Below, piece after piece: positions 1 through 5,838 of a stretch of 7,543 bases of DNA (the stretch's first letter is position 1; every line of letters starts with the position of its first letter). This DNA comes from an uncultured Collinsella sp. Lineage in GTDB: Bacteria; Actinomycetota; Coriobacteriia; Coriobacteriales; Coriobacteriaceae. The stretch lies in the NCBI GenBank assembly GCA_902495955.1, contig CABUZE010000036.1:1-7543 (forward strand), in the 5' to 3' direction. The translations under genes and the position numbers were made by a program. The notes under the pieces are model-generated. The model was not told the DNA's origin. It made no database searches and worked only from the letters and a program-made list of their open reading frames with translations.

Positions 1-149
1 AGATGTTCTCGACCGCCAAGGCCCTGGTTGCCTCGCAGGTGAGCATGGTACCGTTTGCGATTGCGGCGCTGATCTACTGGGTTTTCAACTTCGTGGTCGA
101 GATGCTGTTGGGCGCCGCCGAAAAGAAGCTGGACTATTATCATGACTAA
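1..149 (+). CDS. Amino-acid ABC transporter permease, C-terminal end (partial)
   Basis: This is the last ~48 codons of a gene that begins before the window; the frame is open from the first bases to a TAA at 147-149. The peptide has a hydrophobic stretch (VPFAIAALIYWVFNFVVEML) followed by a short charged tail (AEKKLDYYHD). That is how permeases of the polar amino-acid HisM/GlnP family end: a last membrane helix and a cytoplasmic tail. Its stop codon overlaps the start of the next gene, an ABC ATPase of the matching family, by 8 bp, so the two are almost certainly co-transcribed and translationally coupled. The permease would form the membrane channel that the ATPase drives. The specific amino acid cannot be told from this fragment, and no substrate-binding protein is visible in the window. 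Confidence 0.8.
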   Translation, partial: MFSTAKALVASQVSMVPFAIAALIYWVFNFVVEMLLGAAEKKLDYYHD

Positions 150-906
150 CTCGGTGATGAAAATCGAAAGCGCTCGCAAGGCGTTTGGCGGCAATGAGGT
201 GCTCAAGGATATCTCGCTTGAGGTGAAGCGTGGCGAGGTCGTGGCGATTATCGGGCCTTCGGGTGGCGGCAAGTCCACGCGGCTGCGGTGTGCCACGCTG
301 CTCGAGACACTCGGCGGAGGCTCGCTCTCGTTTGGTGACCTTGCCGTTGCGACGGATGCGGGTTCGGGCGCAGTCTATGCGAAGGGCGATGTGCCCAAGC
401 GGGCACGCTCGCGATTCGGCCTGGTGTTCCAGAATTACAACCTGTTCCCGCACTATACCGTGATGAAAAACATCATCGACGCGCCGATCCGCGTGCTTAA
501 GCGCCCGCGCGAACAGGCGGAAGCTCGTGCGCGCGAGTTGATCGCGCAGATGGGGCTTACGGGCAACGAGAACAAGGTTCCGTGTGAGCTTTCGGGCGGT
601 CAGCAACAGCGTGTGAGTATCGCCCGCGCCTTGGCGCTCGACCCGGAGATCCTGTTCTTTGACGAGCCGACCTCGGCGCTCGATCCCGAGCTGACGGCCG
701 AGGTGCTGCGTGTCATTAAAGACCTTGCCGCGCAGAATATGACGATGGTGATTGTGACCCACGCAATGCAGTTTGCGCGCGATGTTGCCGACCGCGTGGT
801 CTTTATGGATGGCGGCCGCATTGTCGAGGAGGGTCCTGCCGAGCAGGTCATCGACCATCCGCGTGAGCAGCGCACCCGTGAGTTCTTGAGCCGTATCGAG
901 GGATAG
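142..906 (+). CDS. Polar amino-acid ABC transporter ATP-binding protein (GlnQ/HisP-like)
   Basis: A complete 254-aa ATPase that powers amino-acid uptake at the inner face of the membrane. All nucleotide-binding elements are in order: Walker A GPSGGGKST (residues 38-46), Q-loop FQNYNLFPH (96-104), signature LSGGQQQR (150-157), Walker B ILFFDEP (170-176), D-loop SALD (178-181) and H-loop His207. The FQNYNLFPH and LSGGQQQRVSIARAL wording is typical of the glutamine/histidine/arginine importer subfamily, and 254 aa is near the usual ~240-260. The ATG at 142 overlaps the permease stop by 8 bp, so translation is probably coupled; an alternative ATG lies at 157. One oddity is Arg47 straight after Walker A, where this subfamily nearly always has Leu or Phe. 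The substrate cannot be assigned. A terminator follows 34 bp downstream, so this is the last gene of its operon. Confidence 0.93.
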   Translation: MTNSVMKIESARKAFGGNEVLKDISLEVKRGEVVAIIGPSGGGKSTRLRCATLLETLGGGSLSFGDLAVATDAGSGAVYAKGDVPKRARSRFGLVFQNYNLFPHYTVMKNIIDAPIRVLKRPREQAEARARELIAQMGLTGNENKVPCELSGGQQQRVSIARALALDPEILFFDEPTSALDPELTAEVLRVIKDLAAQNMTMVIVTHAMQFARDVADRVVFMDGGRIVEEGPAEQVIDHPREQRTREFLSRIEG

Positions 907-939
907 GCTCAGGTATTTACTCAACTATTAATTAAGGCG

Positions 940-976
940 AAGCCGCCGCAGGTCTTACGGTCTGTGGCGGCTTTTT
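940..976 (+). terminator. Intrinsic terminator of the ABC transporter operon
   Basis: A stem at 942-951 (GCCGCCGCAG) pairs with 962-971 (CTGTGGCGGC) through one G-U pair, around a 10-nt loop. Two A-T pairs at the base lead into TTTTT at 972-976. Its place just after the ATPase stop makes it the operon's terminator. Confidence 0.9.
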
Positions 977-1013
977 GTTTGCATCGACGGGGTTCAATAA
1001 TCGCCTCACAAGC

Positions 1014-1042
1014 TTGTCTCTTCCTCTCGCCGCCTGTATTCA
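1014..1042 (+). promoter_or_regulatory. Possible weak promoter for the EF-G-like gene
   Basis: TTGTCT (1014-1019) and TATTCA (1037-1042) are separated by 17 bp in the gap between the upstream terminator and the EF-G-like gene. The matches to the sigma-70 consensus are only about 4/6 and 3/6, so this is a candidate by position more than by sequence. If it is used, transcription would start near 1050 and leave a leader of about 165 nt. Confidence 0.2.
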
Positions 1043-1204
1043 TACGTGCGCCGAAAGGTATGCATGGACGGTCGCCCGTGAGGGTAGGGTGGTGGCATAG
1101 GACATTTGGAGGGTGAGTCGGCTCGGCTGCCGACCATGCTGCTCCCGGGATGGCACCGACCGCGAACTCTCCCCGTTGGCATCGCGCATTGCGCGCGGCC
1201 CTGC
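1041..1204 (+). promoter_or_regulatory. Structured 5' leader of the EF-G-like gene, T-box-like motif
   Basis: This non-coding stretch before the Shine-Dalgarno holds several stems. CATAC 1041-1045 pairs with GTATG 1058-1062. GTCGGC 1117-1122 pairs with GCCGAC 1129-1134. CGCGC pairs with GCGCG around an ATT loop within 1183-1195. A competing long-range pairing joins GCATGG 1062-1067 to CCATGC 1134-1139 and cannot fully coexist with the 1117-1134 hairpin. At 1147-1164 there is a sequence resembling the T-box core (GGGTGGCACCGCG) but with an extra A and an extra AC. I cannot identify a Stem I or specifier loop, so a T-box call is speculative. The frame upstream of 1217 is open back to a TTG at 1106, but I read that stretch as leader. 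Confidence 0.25.
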
Positions 1205-1211
1205 AAGGAGG
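1205..1211 (+). promoter_or_regulatory. Strong Shine-Dalgarno that fixes the EF-G-like start
   Basis: AAGGAGG lies 5 nt upstream of the ATG at 1217. It decides between that start and the longer in-frame option at TTG 1106. The protein from 1217 also begins as EF-G proteins do, a few residues before the first beta strand and P-loop. Confidence 0.85.
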
Positions 1212-1216
1212 TCATC

Positions 1217-3292
1217 ATGGGTGCTCCCAAGACCGGTAACGTAAGGAACGTGGTGCTCGTAGGCCAAGGCGGGGTGGCCAAGACTTCACTCGCCGAGGCC
1301 ATGCTCCACCTTTCCGGCAAGACCGCCCGCCTGGGCGGCCACGACGGCACCAAGCCCACGCTCGACTATGACCCCGAAGAGGTCAAGCGTGCATTTTCCA
1401 TCTCGACGACCATTGCACCGATCGACTGGAAGGGCGCGCGCATCAATGTGCTCGATGCCCCGTGTTACCCCGATTTTATCGGCGACGCCTTTGCCGCGAT
1501 GAGCGTCTGCGAGACGGCCCTGTTTGTGGTCGACGCCGAGGCCGGCCCGCAGCCTACGACGGTTAAGCTCTGGTATGCCGCCGAGGACCTGCGCTTGGCG
1601 CGTGCGGTGTTCGTAAACCGCCTGTCGCGCTCCGAGGCTAGCTTTGCGACCACGATGGACCTGCTGCAGGAGCGCTTTGGCACGCGACTGGGCGCCGTGA
1701 CCCTTCCCTGGGGCGAGGGCGAGGACTTTGATGGCATCATCGACCTGGTGCGTATGAAGGCGCGTCACTGCAACGGCACCGAGGCCGTTGAGTCGGAGAT
1801 CCCCGAGGAGTATCGTGCCCAGGCCGAGGAAGCCCATGACCATCTGTGCGAGCTGGTGGCCGAGGCTGACGATGAGCTGATGATGAAGTACCTGGAAGGC
1901 GAGGAGACGCTGACGCAGGAGGAGCTCGAAGGCCTGCTGTCGAAAGCGATCGCCGAGCGCATCTTTGTGCCGGTCTTTGCGGGCGATTGCATTAAGGAGC
2001 AGGGCGTCAACTCGCTGATGGACGACATTGCCACGTACTTCCCGGCGCCGACTGACTACGGCGAGATGCCGCTCATCGACGGCGACTCGCTCAAGATCTC
2101 GAGTGACGATGACCGTCCGGTGGCATTTGTGTTTAAGACGCTGGCCGACCCACAGCAGGGCCGCATCAGCTTTATCAAGGTACTGACGGGTACGCTTGAG
2201 CCGGGCCTTGAGCTGATTAATGCCCGCACGCGCAAGAGCGACCGTCTGGCTCACCTGTATGTGATGTGCGGCCGCGACATGACCGAGGTCGGTCACGCCT
2301 ATGCCGGCGACATTATCGTGGCGCCCAAGCTGGCGGCCGAGACGGGCGATACGCTCTCGATTACCGGCAAGGTCGAGGCGGCGGCGTTTAAGTTCCCCAA
2401 CTCGCAGTACCGCATCGCCATTGAGGCCGAGAATCGTGGCGACGAGGAGAAGCTCTACACGTTTATCGAGAAGGCCTGCAAGGCCGATCCGACCATGAGC
2501 ATCGACCGCGACGAGGAGACCGGGCAGACCATCATCTCGGCGGTGGGCGAGGCGCAGGTTTCGGTGCTGCTCAACCGTTTGGAGGATCGCACCAAGGTCG
2601 TGGCCAAGAGCGTGCCGATCCGTATTCCGTATCGTGAGACCATTCGCCGCACGGCAAGTGCCCAGGGCCGCCACAAGAAGCAGACAGGCGGTGCCGGTCA
2701 GTACGGCGACTGCTGGCTGCGTGTGGAGCCGCTCATTGGGCCCGACGGCACGAGCGACGGCTATGAGTTTGTTGACGAGGTCGTGGGTGGCCGCATCCCG
2801 CGCTCGCTCATCCCCGCCGTGGACAAGGGCGTCCAGGAGACCATGAAGGACGGCATCATTGCCGGCTACCCGCTTACGGGCATTCGTGTGGCGGTGTACG
2901 ACGGTTCGTATCACAGCGTCGACTCCAACGAGATGGCGTTTCGTGCGGCGGCTCGCATCGGCCTGCGCAAGGCATGCGCCGATGCCGACCCGGTGGTGCT
3001 GGAGCCCATCGAGGAAATCACGGTGACTATCCCCGAGAGCTACGCCGGCGCCGTGATGGGCGACATCTCGGCATCGCGCGGTCGCGTGACGGGCATGGAG
3101 ACCGATGAGCGCGGAGACACCGTGGTTATTGCCCAGGCGCCGCTGGCCGAGCTGACGGATTATTCGACGCGTCTGCGCTCTATCACGCGCGGCACGGGTG
3201 ACTTTACCATGAAGCCCGCTGGCTATGAGCAGGTTCCCTATGACGTTCAGGCCAAGCTGGTCGAGCGCTATGAGGAGGGGCGCGCCAAGTAG
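1217..3292 (+). CDS. EF-G-like translation factor paralogue with degenerate GTPase motifs
   Basis: A 691-aa protein with the complete EF-G layout: G domain (~1-285), domain II (~290-390), III (~395-475), IV (~480-600) and V (~600-691). EF-G uses GTP to move tRNA and mRNA through the ribosome, or to recycle ribosomes. Domains IV and V are well conserved: YRETIRR, GRHKKQTGGAGQYGD, IPAVDKGVQETM, the tip motif YHSVDSNEMAF with His566, and RGRVTGME. The G domain is not. The P-loop reads GQGGVAKT (16-23), with Ala for the Gly before Lys22. G3 reads DAPCY (80-84) in place of DTPGH. G4 reads NRLS (134-137) in place of NKxD. G5 reads AGDC (255-258) in place of the usual GSA. Domain III has GEAQV where GELHL is usual. 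It resembles the EF-G2/EF-G-like group rather than the housekeeping fusA product, which would be encoded elsewhere. GTP hydrolysis is probably lost or altered (inference). The gene is monocistronic, between two terminators. Confidence 0.9.
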   Translation: MGAPKTGNVRNVVLVGQGGVAKTSLAEAMLHLSGKTARLGGHDGTKPTLDYDPEEVKRAFSISTTIAPIDWKGARINVLDAPCYPDFIGDAFAAMSVCETALFVVDAEAGPQPTTVKLWYAAEDLRLARAVFVNRLSRSEASFATTMDLLQERFGTRLGAVTLPWGEGEDFDGIIDLVRMKARHCNGTEAVESEIPEEYRAQAEEAHDHLCELVAEADDELMMKYLEGEETLTQEELEGLLSKAIAERIFVPVFAGDCIKEQGVNSLMDDIATYFPAPTDYGEMPLIDGDSLKISSDDDRPVAFVFKTLADPQQGRISFIKVLTGTLEPGLELINARTRKSDRLAHLYVMCGRDMTEVGHAYAGDIIVAPKLAAETGDTLSITGKVEAAAFKFPNSQYRIAIEAENRGDEEKLYTFIEKACKADPTMSIDRDEETGQTIISAVGEAQVSVLLNRLEDRTKVVAKSVPIRIPYRETIRRTASAQGRHKKQTGGAGQYGDCWLRVEPLIGPDGTSDGYEFVDEVVGGRIPRSLIPAVDKGVQETMKDGIIAGYPLTGIRVAVYDGSYHSVDSNEMAFRAAARIGLRKACADADPVVLEPIEEITVTIPESYAGAVMGDISASRGRVTGMETDERGDTVVIAQAPLAELTDYSTRLRSITRGTGDFTMKPAGYEQVPYDVQAKLVERYEEGRAK

Positions 3293-3327
3293 CATGTAGT
3301 TTTGCCTGCAATGTAGGTGCTGACGAA

Positions 3328-3357
3328 AAGGCCGTCCTGGGTAACCGGGGCGGCCTT
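3328..3357. terminator. Hairpin terminator between convergent genes
   Basis: A 13-bp stem (3328-3340 with 3345-3357, AAGGCCGTCCTGG on the left arm, two G-U pairs) is closed by a GTAA tetraloop of the stable GNRA type. On the plus strand it is followed by a short ATTT run; on the minus strand by TTTT. It lies between the convergent EF-G-like and nuclease genes, so it probably stops transcription from both sides. Confidence 0.8.
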
Positions 3358-3422
3358 ATTTGATCCGTATGCGACGGAAGGATTGCGGATCATTTTTTGG
3401 GCTACGGGAGGCGCGGTCGGCA

Positions 3423-4406
3423 CTAGTCTCCGGATGCCTGGTTGCGGCCGGTGGCGTAGTCGATCTGCACGTGCGGCTGCAGATTGTAGCAATATACGTG
3501 GAAGCAGAGGGTCTTGCCGTGGTCCTCGACCGATTGCGCCTCAAGGCGCACGCCACGGCAGACAAATTCCTCTTCGTTATACATGGGCGTGACGCGGTAG
3601 AGCACATGGTTACCCGTATCGCGAATATAGCTGAGGATCTGCTCTTCAAACGGTAGCATGCCCGTCTCGTTGAGATAGCGCGTGCCGGTGAGGAGATTCT
3701 TGCGGTTGGCGTTTTCGCCGCAGAGCGACCAGGCGATGAGATGGCAGCGGTTGTAGAGGCTCTGGCCCGGAATAAAGTCGTAGCGCTGCTGATGCCATCC
3801 GGCGGGGTGGATACGCGAGATGTCGCCGCGCTTGCCCTGACCGAGCGATTCGGGGCCCACGCAGGCGAGCGCTTTACGGGTGCGGCCCAAGCTGTCGAGC
3901 TTGGAGAACTTCTTAAAGCAGCCCTCTTCGGTGGCACGCTCATACTCGTCGAGCGTGAACGACGGCGTGCCCAACGGGTGCGTGCTGTCGGCGCGAAGGG
4001 CAACGTAGGGGTTGCCGGCGTAGTCGGGAATGCTGCTGAGATAAACACCGCGGGCGCGGTTGAGGTCAGGGTTTTCGACTTCGTCGATGGGAGTGGCGGC
4101 GCTATCCGCGGAGGCAGCGTCGCCGGTGTCGGTTGCGGCGGATTCAGAGTCATCGCCAGAGTCTTGGCTATTTTGAGAGTCCGGGGAGCTCGCTGTTCCC
4201 GATTCGAGCCGGGCAACCAGGTCTGCCTCGTCGTCGGTGCGGCTGGGACTCTCGTTTTGTTTTTCGGCCATAGCCGCTGCCTGCTCATCGCTTTGCGGCG
4301 ACAACAGCTTGGGCGCCCCGTCGAGCGACCCTGTGAACAGCGCAAACCCCAACACCACGGCGGTGCCGATGGAAAGTACTTGCTTGTAGGCGGACTTGCG
4401 CGACAT
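3423..4406 (-). CDS. Secreted or membrane-anchored DNA/RNA non-specific endonuclease
   Basis: A 327-aa protein of the beta-beta-alpha-metal nuclease type seen in streptococcal DNases and EndA-like enzymes. It cuts DNA (sometimes RNA) outside the cell or at its surface. Residues ~9-27 form one hydrophobic segment after a basic start (MSRKSAYK), a signal peptide or N-terminal anchor; I see no lipobox cysteine. Residues ~35-110 are low-complexity, rich in Ser, Asp, Ala, Glu and Thr, and look like a flexible spacer. The catalytic part follows: YNRCHLIAWSLCGENA with His222 as likely general base, then NLLTGTRYLN with Asn246 as likely metal ligand. The usual DRGH or NRSH is NRCH here. RBS AGGAG lies 5 nt before the ATG. 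Roles could be nutrient scavenging, DNA uptake or defence; no competence genes are nearby to choose between them. Confidence 0.88.
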   Translation of the reverse strand: MSRKSAYKQVLSIGTAVVLGFALFTGSLDGAPKLLSPQSDEQAAAMAEKQNESPSRTDDEADLVARLESGTASSPDSQNSQDSGDDSESAATDTGDAASADSAATPIDEVENPDLNRARGVYLSSIPDYAGNPYVALRADSTHPLGTPSFTLDEYERATEEGCFKKFSKLDSLGRTRKALACVGPESLGQGKRGDISRIHPAGWHQQRYDFIPGQSLYNRCHLIAWSLCGENANRKNLLTGTRYLNETGMLPFEEQILSYIRDTGNHVLYRVTPMYNEEEFVCRGVRLEAQSVEDHGKTLCFHVYCYNLQPHVQIDYATGRNQASGD

Positions 4407-4644
4407 TGAGGCTCCTGGATGGACGGTTGGGAATCTACCAGTCTAGCAGGAGCCGGCAGGGGCCGTTCTGTCGAACAAATACTTAAGATTTGGGACAAAC
4501 GCTACGGATTCATTTACCTCATATGGAGCTGCGGCGGTTGTGTACATAAAGCTACTCGGCGTTTTCCCAGATAAAACTTGCTAGAACAAACCTGTTCCTT
4601 ATTGGCAGGTCAGTTAACGTAGTCCAGGTTGAGCATATGCGAGC
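4407..4644. other. Non-coding gap upstream of the nuclease gene
   Basis: I see no credible gene here. It should hold the minus-strand nuclease promoter, but I find no convincing -35/-10 pair. The stretch from about 4470 to 4630 is clearly more AT-rich than its surroundings. It contains a palindrome GAACA-N4-TGTTC at 4584-4597. The half-site spacing (GAAC-N6-GTTC) differs from the Gram-positive LexA box (GAAC-N4-GTTC). Confidence 0.4.
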
Positions 4645-4748
4645 GAGCGGGCTCCGGGTGCGGTAAGGTGACGTGAAACAAGCGGGCGCTGACCTTTTGG
4701 TCGCGCCCGTGAAGTTGAACGTCAGATTGCCGTGCCCGGAGCCCGCGC
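4645..4748 (+). other. ~104-nt extended hairpin, candidate structured RNA
   Basis: The arms 4647-4666 and 4727-4746 form a 20-bp helix. Its outer 12 bp are a perfect inverted repeat (GCGGGCTCCGGG / CCCGGAGCCCGC). Above a 2x2 internal loop, TGACGT 4669-4674 pairs with ACGTCA 4719-4724. Next, AAC 4677-4679 pairs with GTT 4714-4716. A terminal hairpin follows: GCGGGCGC 4682-4689 with GCGCCCGT 4703-4710, bulged T4690, then GACC/GGTC closing a TTTT loop. The four non-Watson-Crick pairs (4659-4734, 4660-4733, 4664-4729, 4682-4710) are all G-U on the plus strand and would be A-C on the minus strand, which points to a plus-strand RNA. It lacks the 4.5S RNA tip sequence and any tRNA layout. It could also be a MITE-like repeat or part of larE's 3' region. 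Function unknown. Confidence 0.5.
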
Positions 4749-4759
4749 AGCGCCGAGCA

Positions 4760-4786
4760 GTTGCGCCGTTTGTAAAACGGCGCAAC
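4760..4786. repeat. Perfect 12-bp inverted repeat next to the larE stop
   Basis: GTTGCGCCGTTT (4760-4771) and AAACGGCGCAAC (4775-4786) are exact reverse complements separated by 3 nt. In larE's reading direction the hairpin begins immediately after the stop codon (4787-4789). No U-run follows on either strand, so it is not a textbook intrinsic terminator. It could act as a terminator without a U-tract, as a 3'-end stabiliser, or as a protein-binding site. Confidence 0.7.
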
Positions 4787-5665
4787 CTACAGGTTCATGT
4801 TGCCGTGGATGTAGGGGGTGACCTCGGGGGAGATGTGGCCGCAGCCCAGCTTGCGCAGCGCGGACTCGATGGCGGCGGGCAGCGGGGCCTTGCCCTCGGC
4901 ATCGACGGCGCCGCCGCCGAGGGCGGCGATCTTGGCGACATCTGCGGGGGCGGCCTCGATGTGCATGCAGCCGCCGACCAAGCGCGCGCGAACCTGCGCC
5001 AGACCAAGTTCGTGCAGGTAATCCTCGCAGGCGCGGATTAAATCGACCTTCTCGCGCGTAAGCTCCTCGCCCGTGGGGACGCGCGTGGCAAGACAGGCTC
5101 CCGCCGGCAGGTTCCAAACGGGATATCCCCATGCGCGCAGCAGCTCGCGCTCTTCGTCCTTGGTAAAGCCGACCTCCATAAGAGGGGAACGTACACCGAG
5201 CTCTTCTGCTGCTCGCATGCCAGGGCGGTAGTCACCGCGATCGCTTGCATTGCTGCCATCGATGACGGTGGGAAAGCCGAGCGACTTGGCGTGGTTGACG
5301 ATAGCGGTAAAGCCGGCGTGCTTACAGTGGTAGCAGCGATTAGCATCGTTGCAGACTACTTGGGGGAGCTGCAACTGATCGATCGAAAGATTGAGCACAG
5401 GGAGCTTAAAATGCGGCTCCTCATTGGCTTGCCCGTCAACGGATCGCTCAAACGAAGCCTGTTCGGGCGTGCCGATGAGCGGCGTGGTGAGGTGGACGAG
5501 AAGCGTGCTAGCAGGCATGATGCGGGCGCAGACCGCGGCCAAAAAGCTGCTGTCGACGCCGCCGGAAAAGCCGATGGCAACGCGTCCGTATGCCAAAAGC
5601 AGCTGCTCGAGCTCTGCGAGTTTATCCTGAAGCTCCTTTGCAGGTGCGGTGGTGTCTGAAAACAT
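4787..5665 (-). CDS. larE: LarE-type ATP-dependent sacrificial sulfur transferase
   Basis: A 292-aa cytosolic PP-loop ATPase. LarE adenylates the carboxylate of a pyridinium dicarboxylate intermediate made by LarB and transfers sulfur to it, one step in building the nickel-pincer nucleotide cofactor of lactate racemase (LarA) and relatives. The pyrophosphatase loop is SGGVDSS (34-40). NRCYHCK (109-115) and the stretch ACLATRVPTGE (190-200) are family hallmarks; Cys191 matches the cysteine that gives up its sulfur in Lactobacillus LarE. Length is near the usual ~270-280 aa, with a charged helix-like N-terminus. The ATG at 5665 has AAGGA 7 nt upstream and a promoter at 5700-5727. No larA, larB or larC lies in the window, so the cofactor pathway must be elsewhere or the protein acts in another sulfur transfer. 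It is transcribed divergently from the HAD gene. Confidence 0.88.
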   Translation of the reverse strand: MFSDTTAPAKELQDKLAELEQLLLAYGRVAIGFSGGVDSSFLAAVCARIMPASTLLVHLTTPLIGTPEQASFERSVDGQANEEPHFKLPVLNLSIDQLQLPQVVCNDANRCYHCKHAGFTAIVNHAKSLGFPTVIDGSNASDRGDYRPGMRAAEELGVRSPLMEVGFTKDEERELLRAWGYPVWNLPAGACLATRVPTGEELTREKVDLIRACEDYLHELGLAQVRARLVGGCMHIEAAPADVAKIAALGGGAVDAEGKAPLPAAIESALRKLGCGHISPEVTPYIHGNMNL

Positions 5666-5699
5666 GAATCGATCCTTACCAATATGTACTCGGTCAAAA

Positions 5700-5727
5700 A
5701 CTATAATCCTACCGGGCTGCTTGTCAT
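5700..5727 (-). promoter_or_regulatory. Promoter candidate for larE
   Basis: Read on the minus strand, ATGACA (5722-5727) is followed after 16 bp by TATAGT (5700-5705). Each hexamer matches the sigma-70 consensus at 5 of 6 positions. Transcription would begin near 5693, giving a short leader of about 28 nt before the larE ATG. Confidence 0.5.
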
Positions 5728-5838
5728 AATACTTCTACCTATGTAACGAAAGTGCAATATGGCATATACGTTATATACAAGTTGCCAAATGCGGTAGAGT
5801 TGCGGTAATGCGATAGCGAGAGCCGATGGGGGACCGAT

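Noticed and set aside
85..924. Long open frame (279 codons) on the minus strand opposite the ABC ATPase
   Set aside because: It mirrors a well-supported ATPase gene; the translation is Arg/His-rich without family features, typical of antisense frames in high-GC DNA.
1106..1216. N-terminal extension of the EF-G-like protein from a TTG at 1106
   Set aside because: The extra 37 residues look like translated leader, lack EF-G similarity, and a strong AAGGAGG sits before the ATG at 1217.
1286..3295. 669-codon open frame on the minus strand opposite the EF-G-like gene
   Set aside because: The EF-G-like reading frame has clear homology and a strong ribosome-binding site; the antisense product is His/Arg/Leu-rich with no recognisable domain. 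Its length is explained by GC-rich codon bias.
3741..4409. 222-codon plus-strand frame opposite the nuclease gene
   Set aside because: Antisense shadow rich in Gly, Val and Arg, with no convincing RBS or family motif.
3356..4498. 380-codon minus-strand frame overlapping the nuclease gene
   Set aside because: It is a shifted frame of the nuclease gene; Ser/Arg/Pro/Thr-rich and with no domain, whereas the nuclease frame has motifs, a signal segment and an RBS.
4584..4597. LexA/SOS box
   Set aside because: The Gram-positive box needs four bases between GAAC and GTTC; there are six here.
4645..4748. 4.5S (SRP) RNA gene
   Set aside because: Size and rod shape fit, but the conserved tip and internal-loop sequence (GGUCAGG ... 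GGAAGCAGCC type) is absent.
4552..4785. Small minus-strand gene between larE and the nuclease
   Set aside because: It runs through both inverted repeats, has no clear RBS, and its 77-aa product resembles nothing I know.
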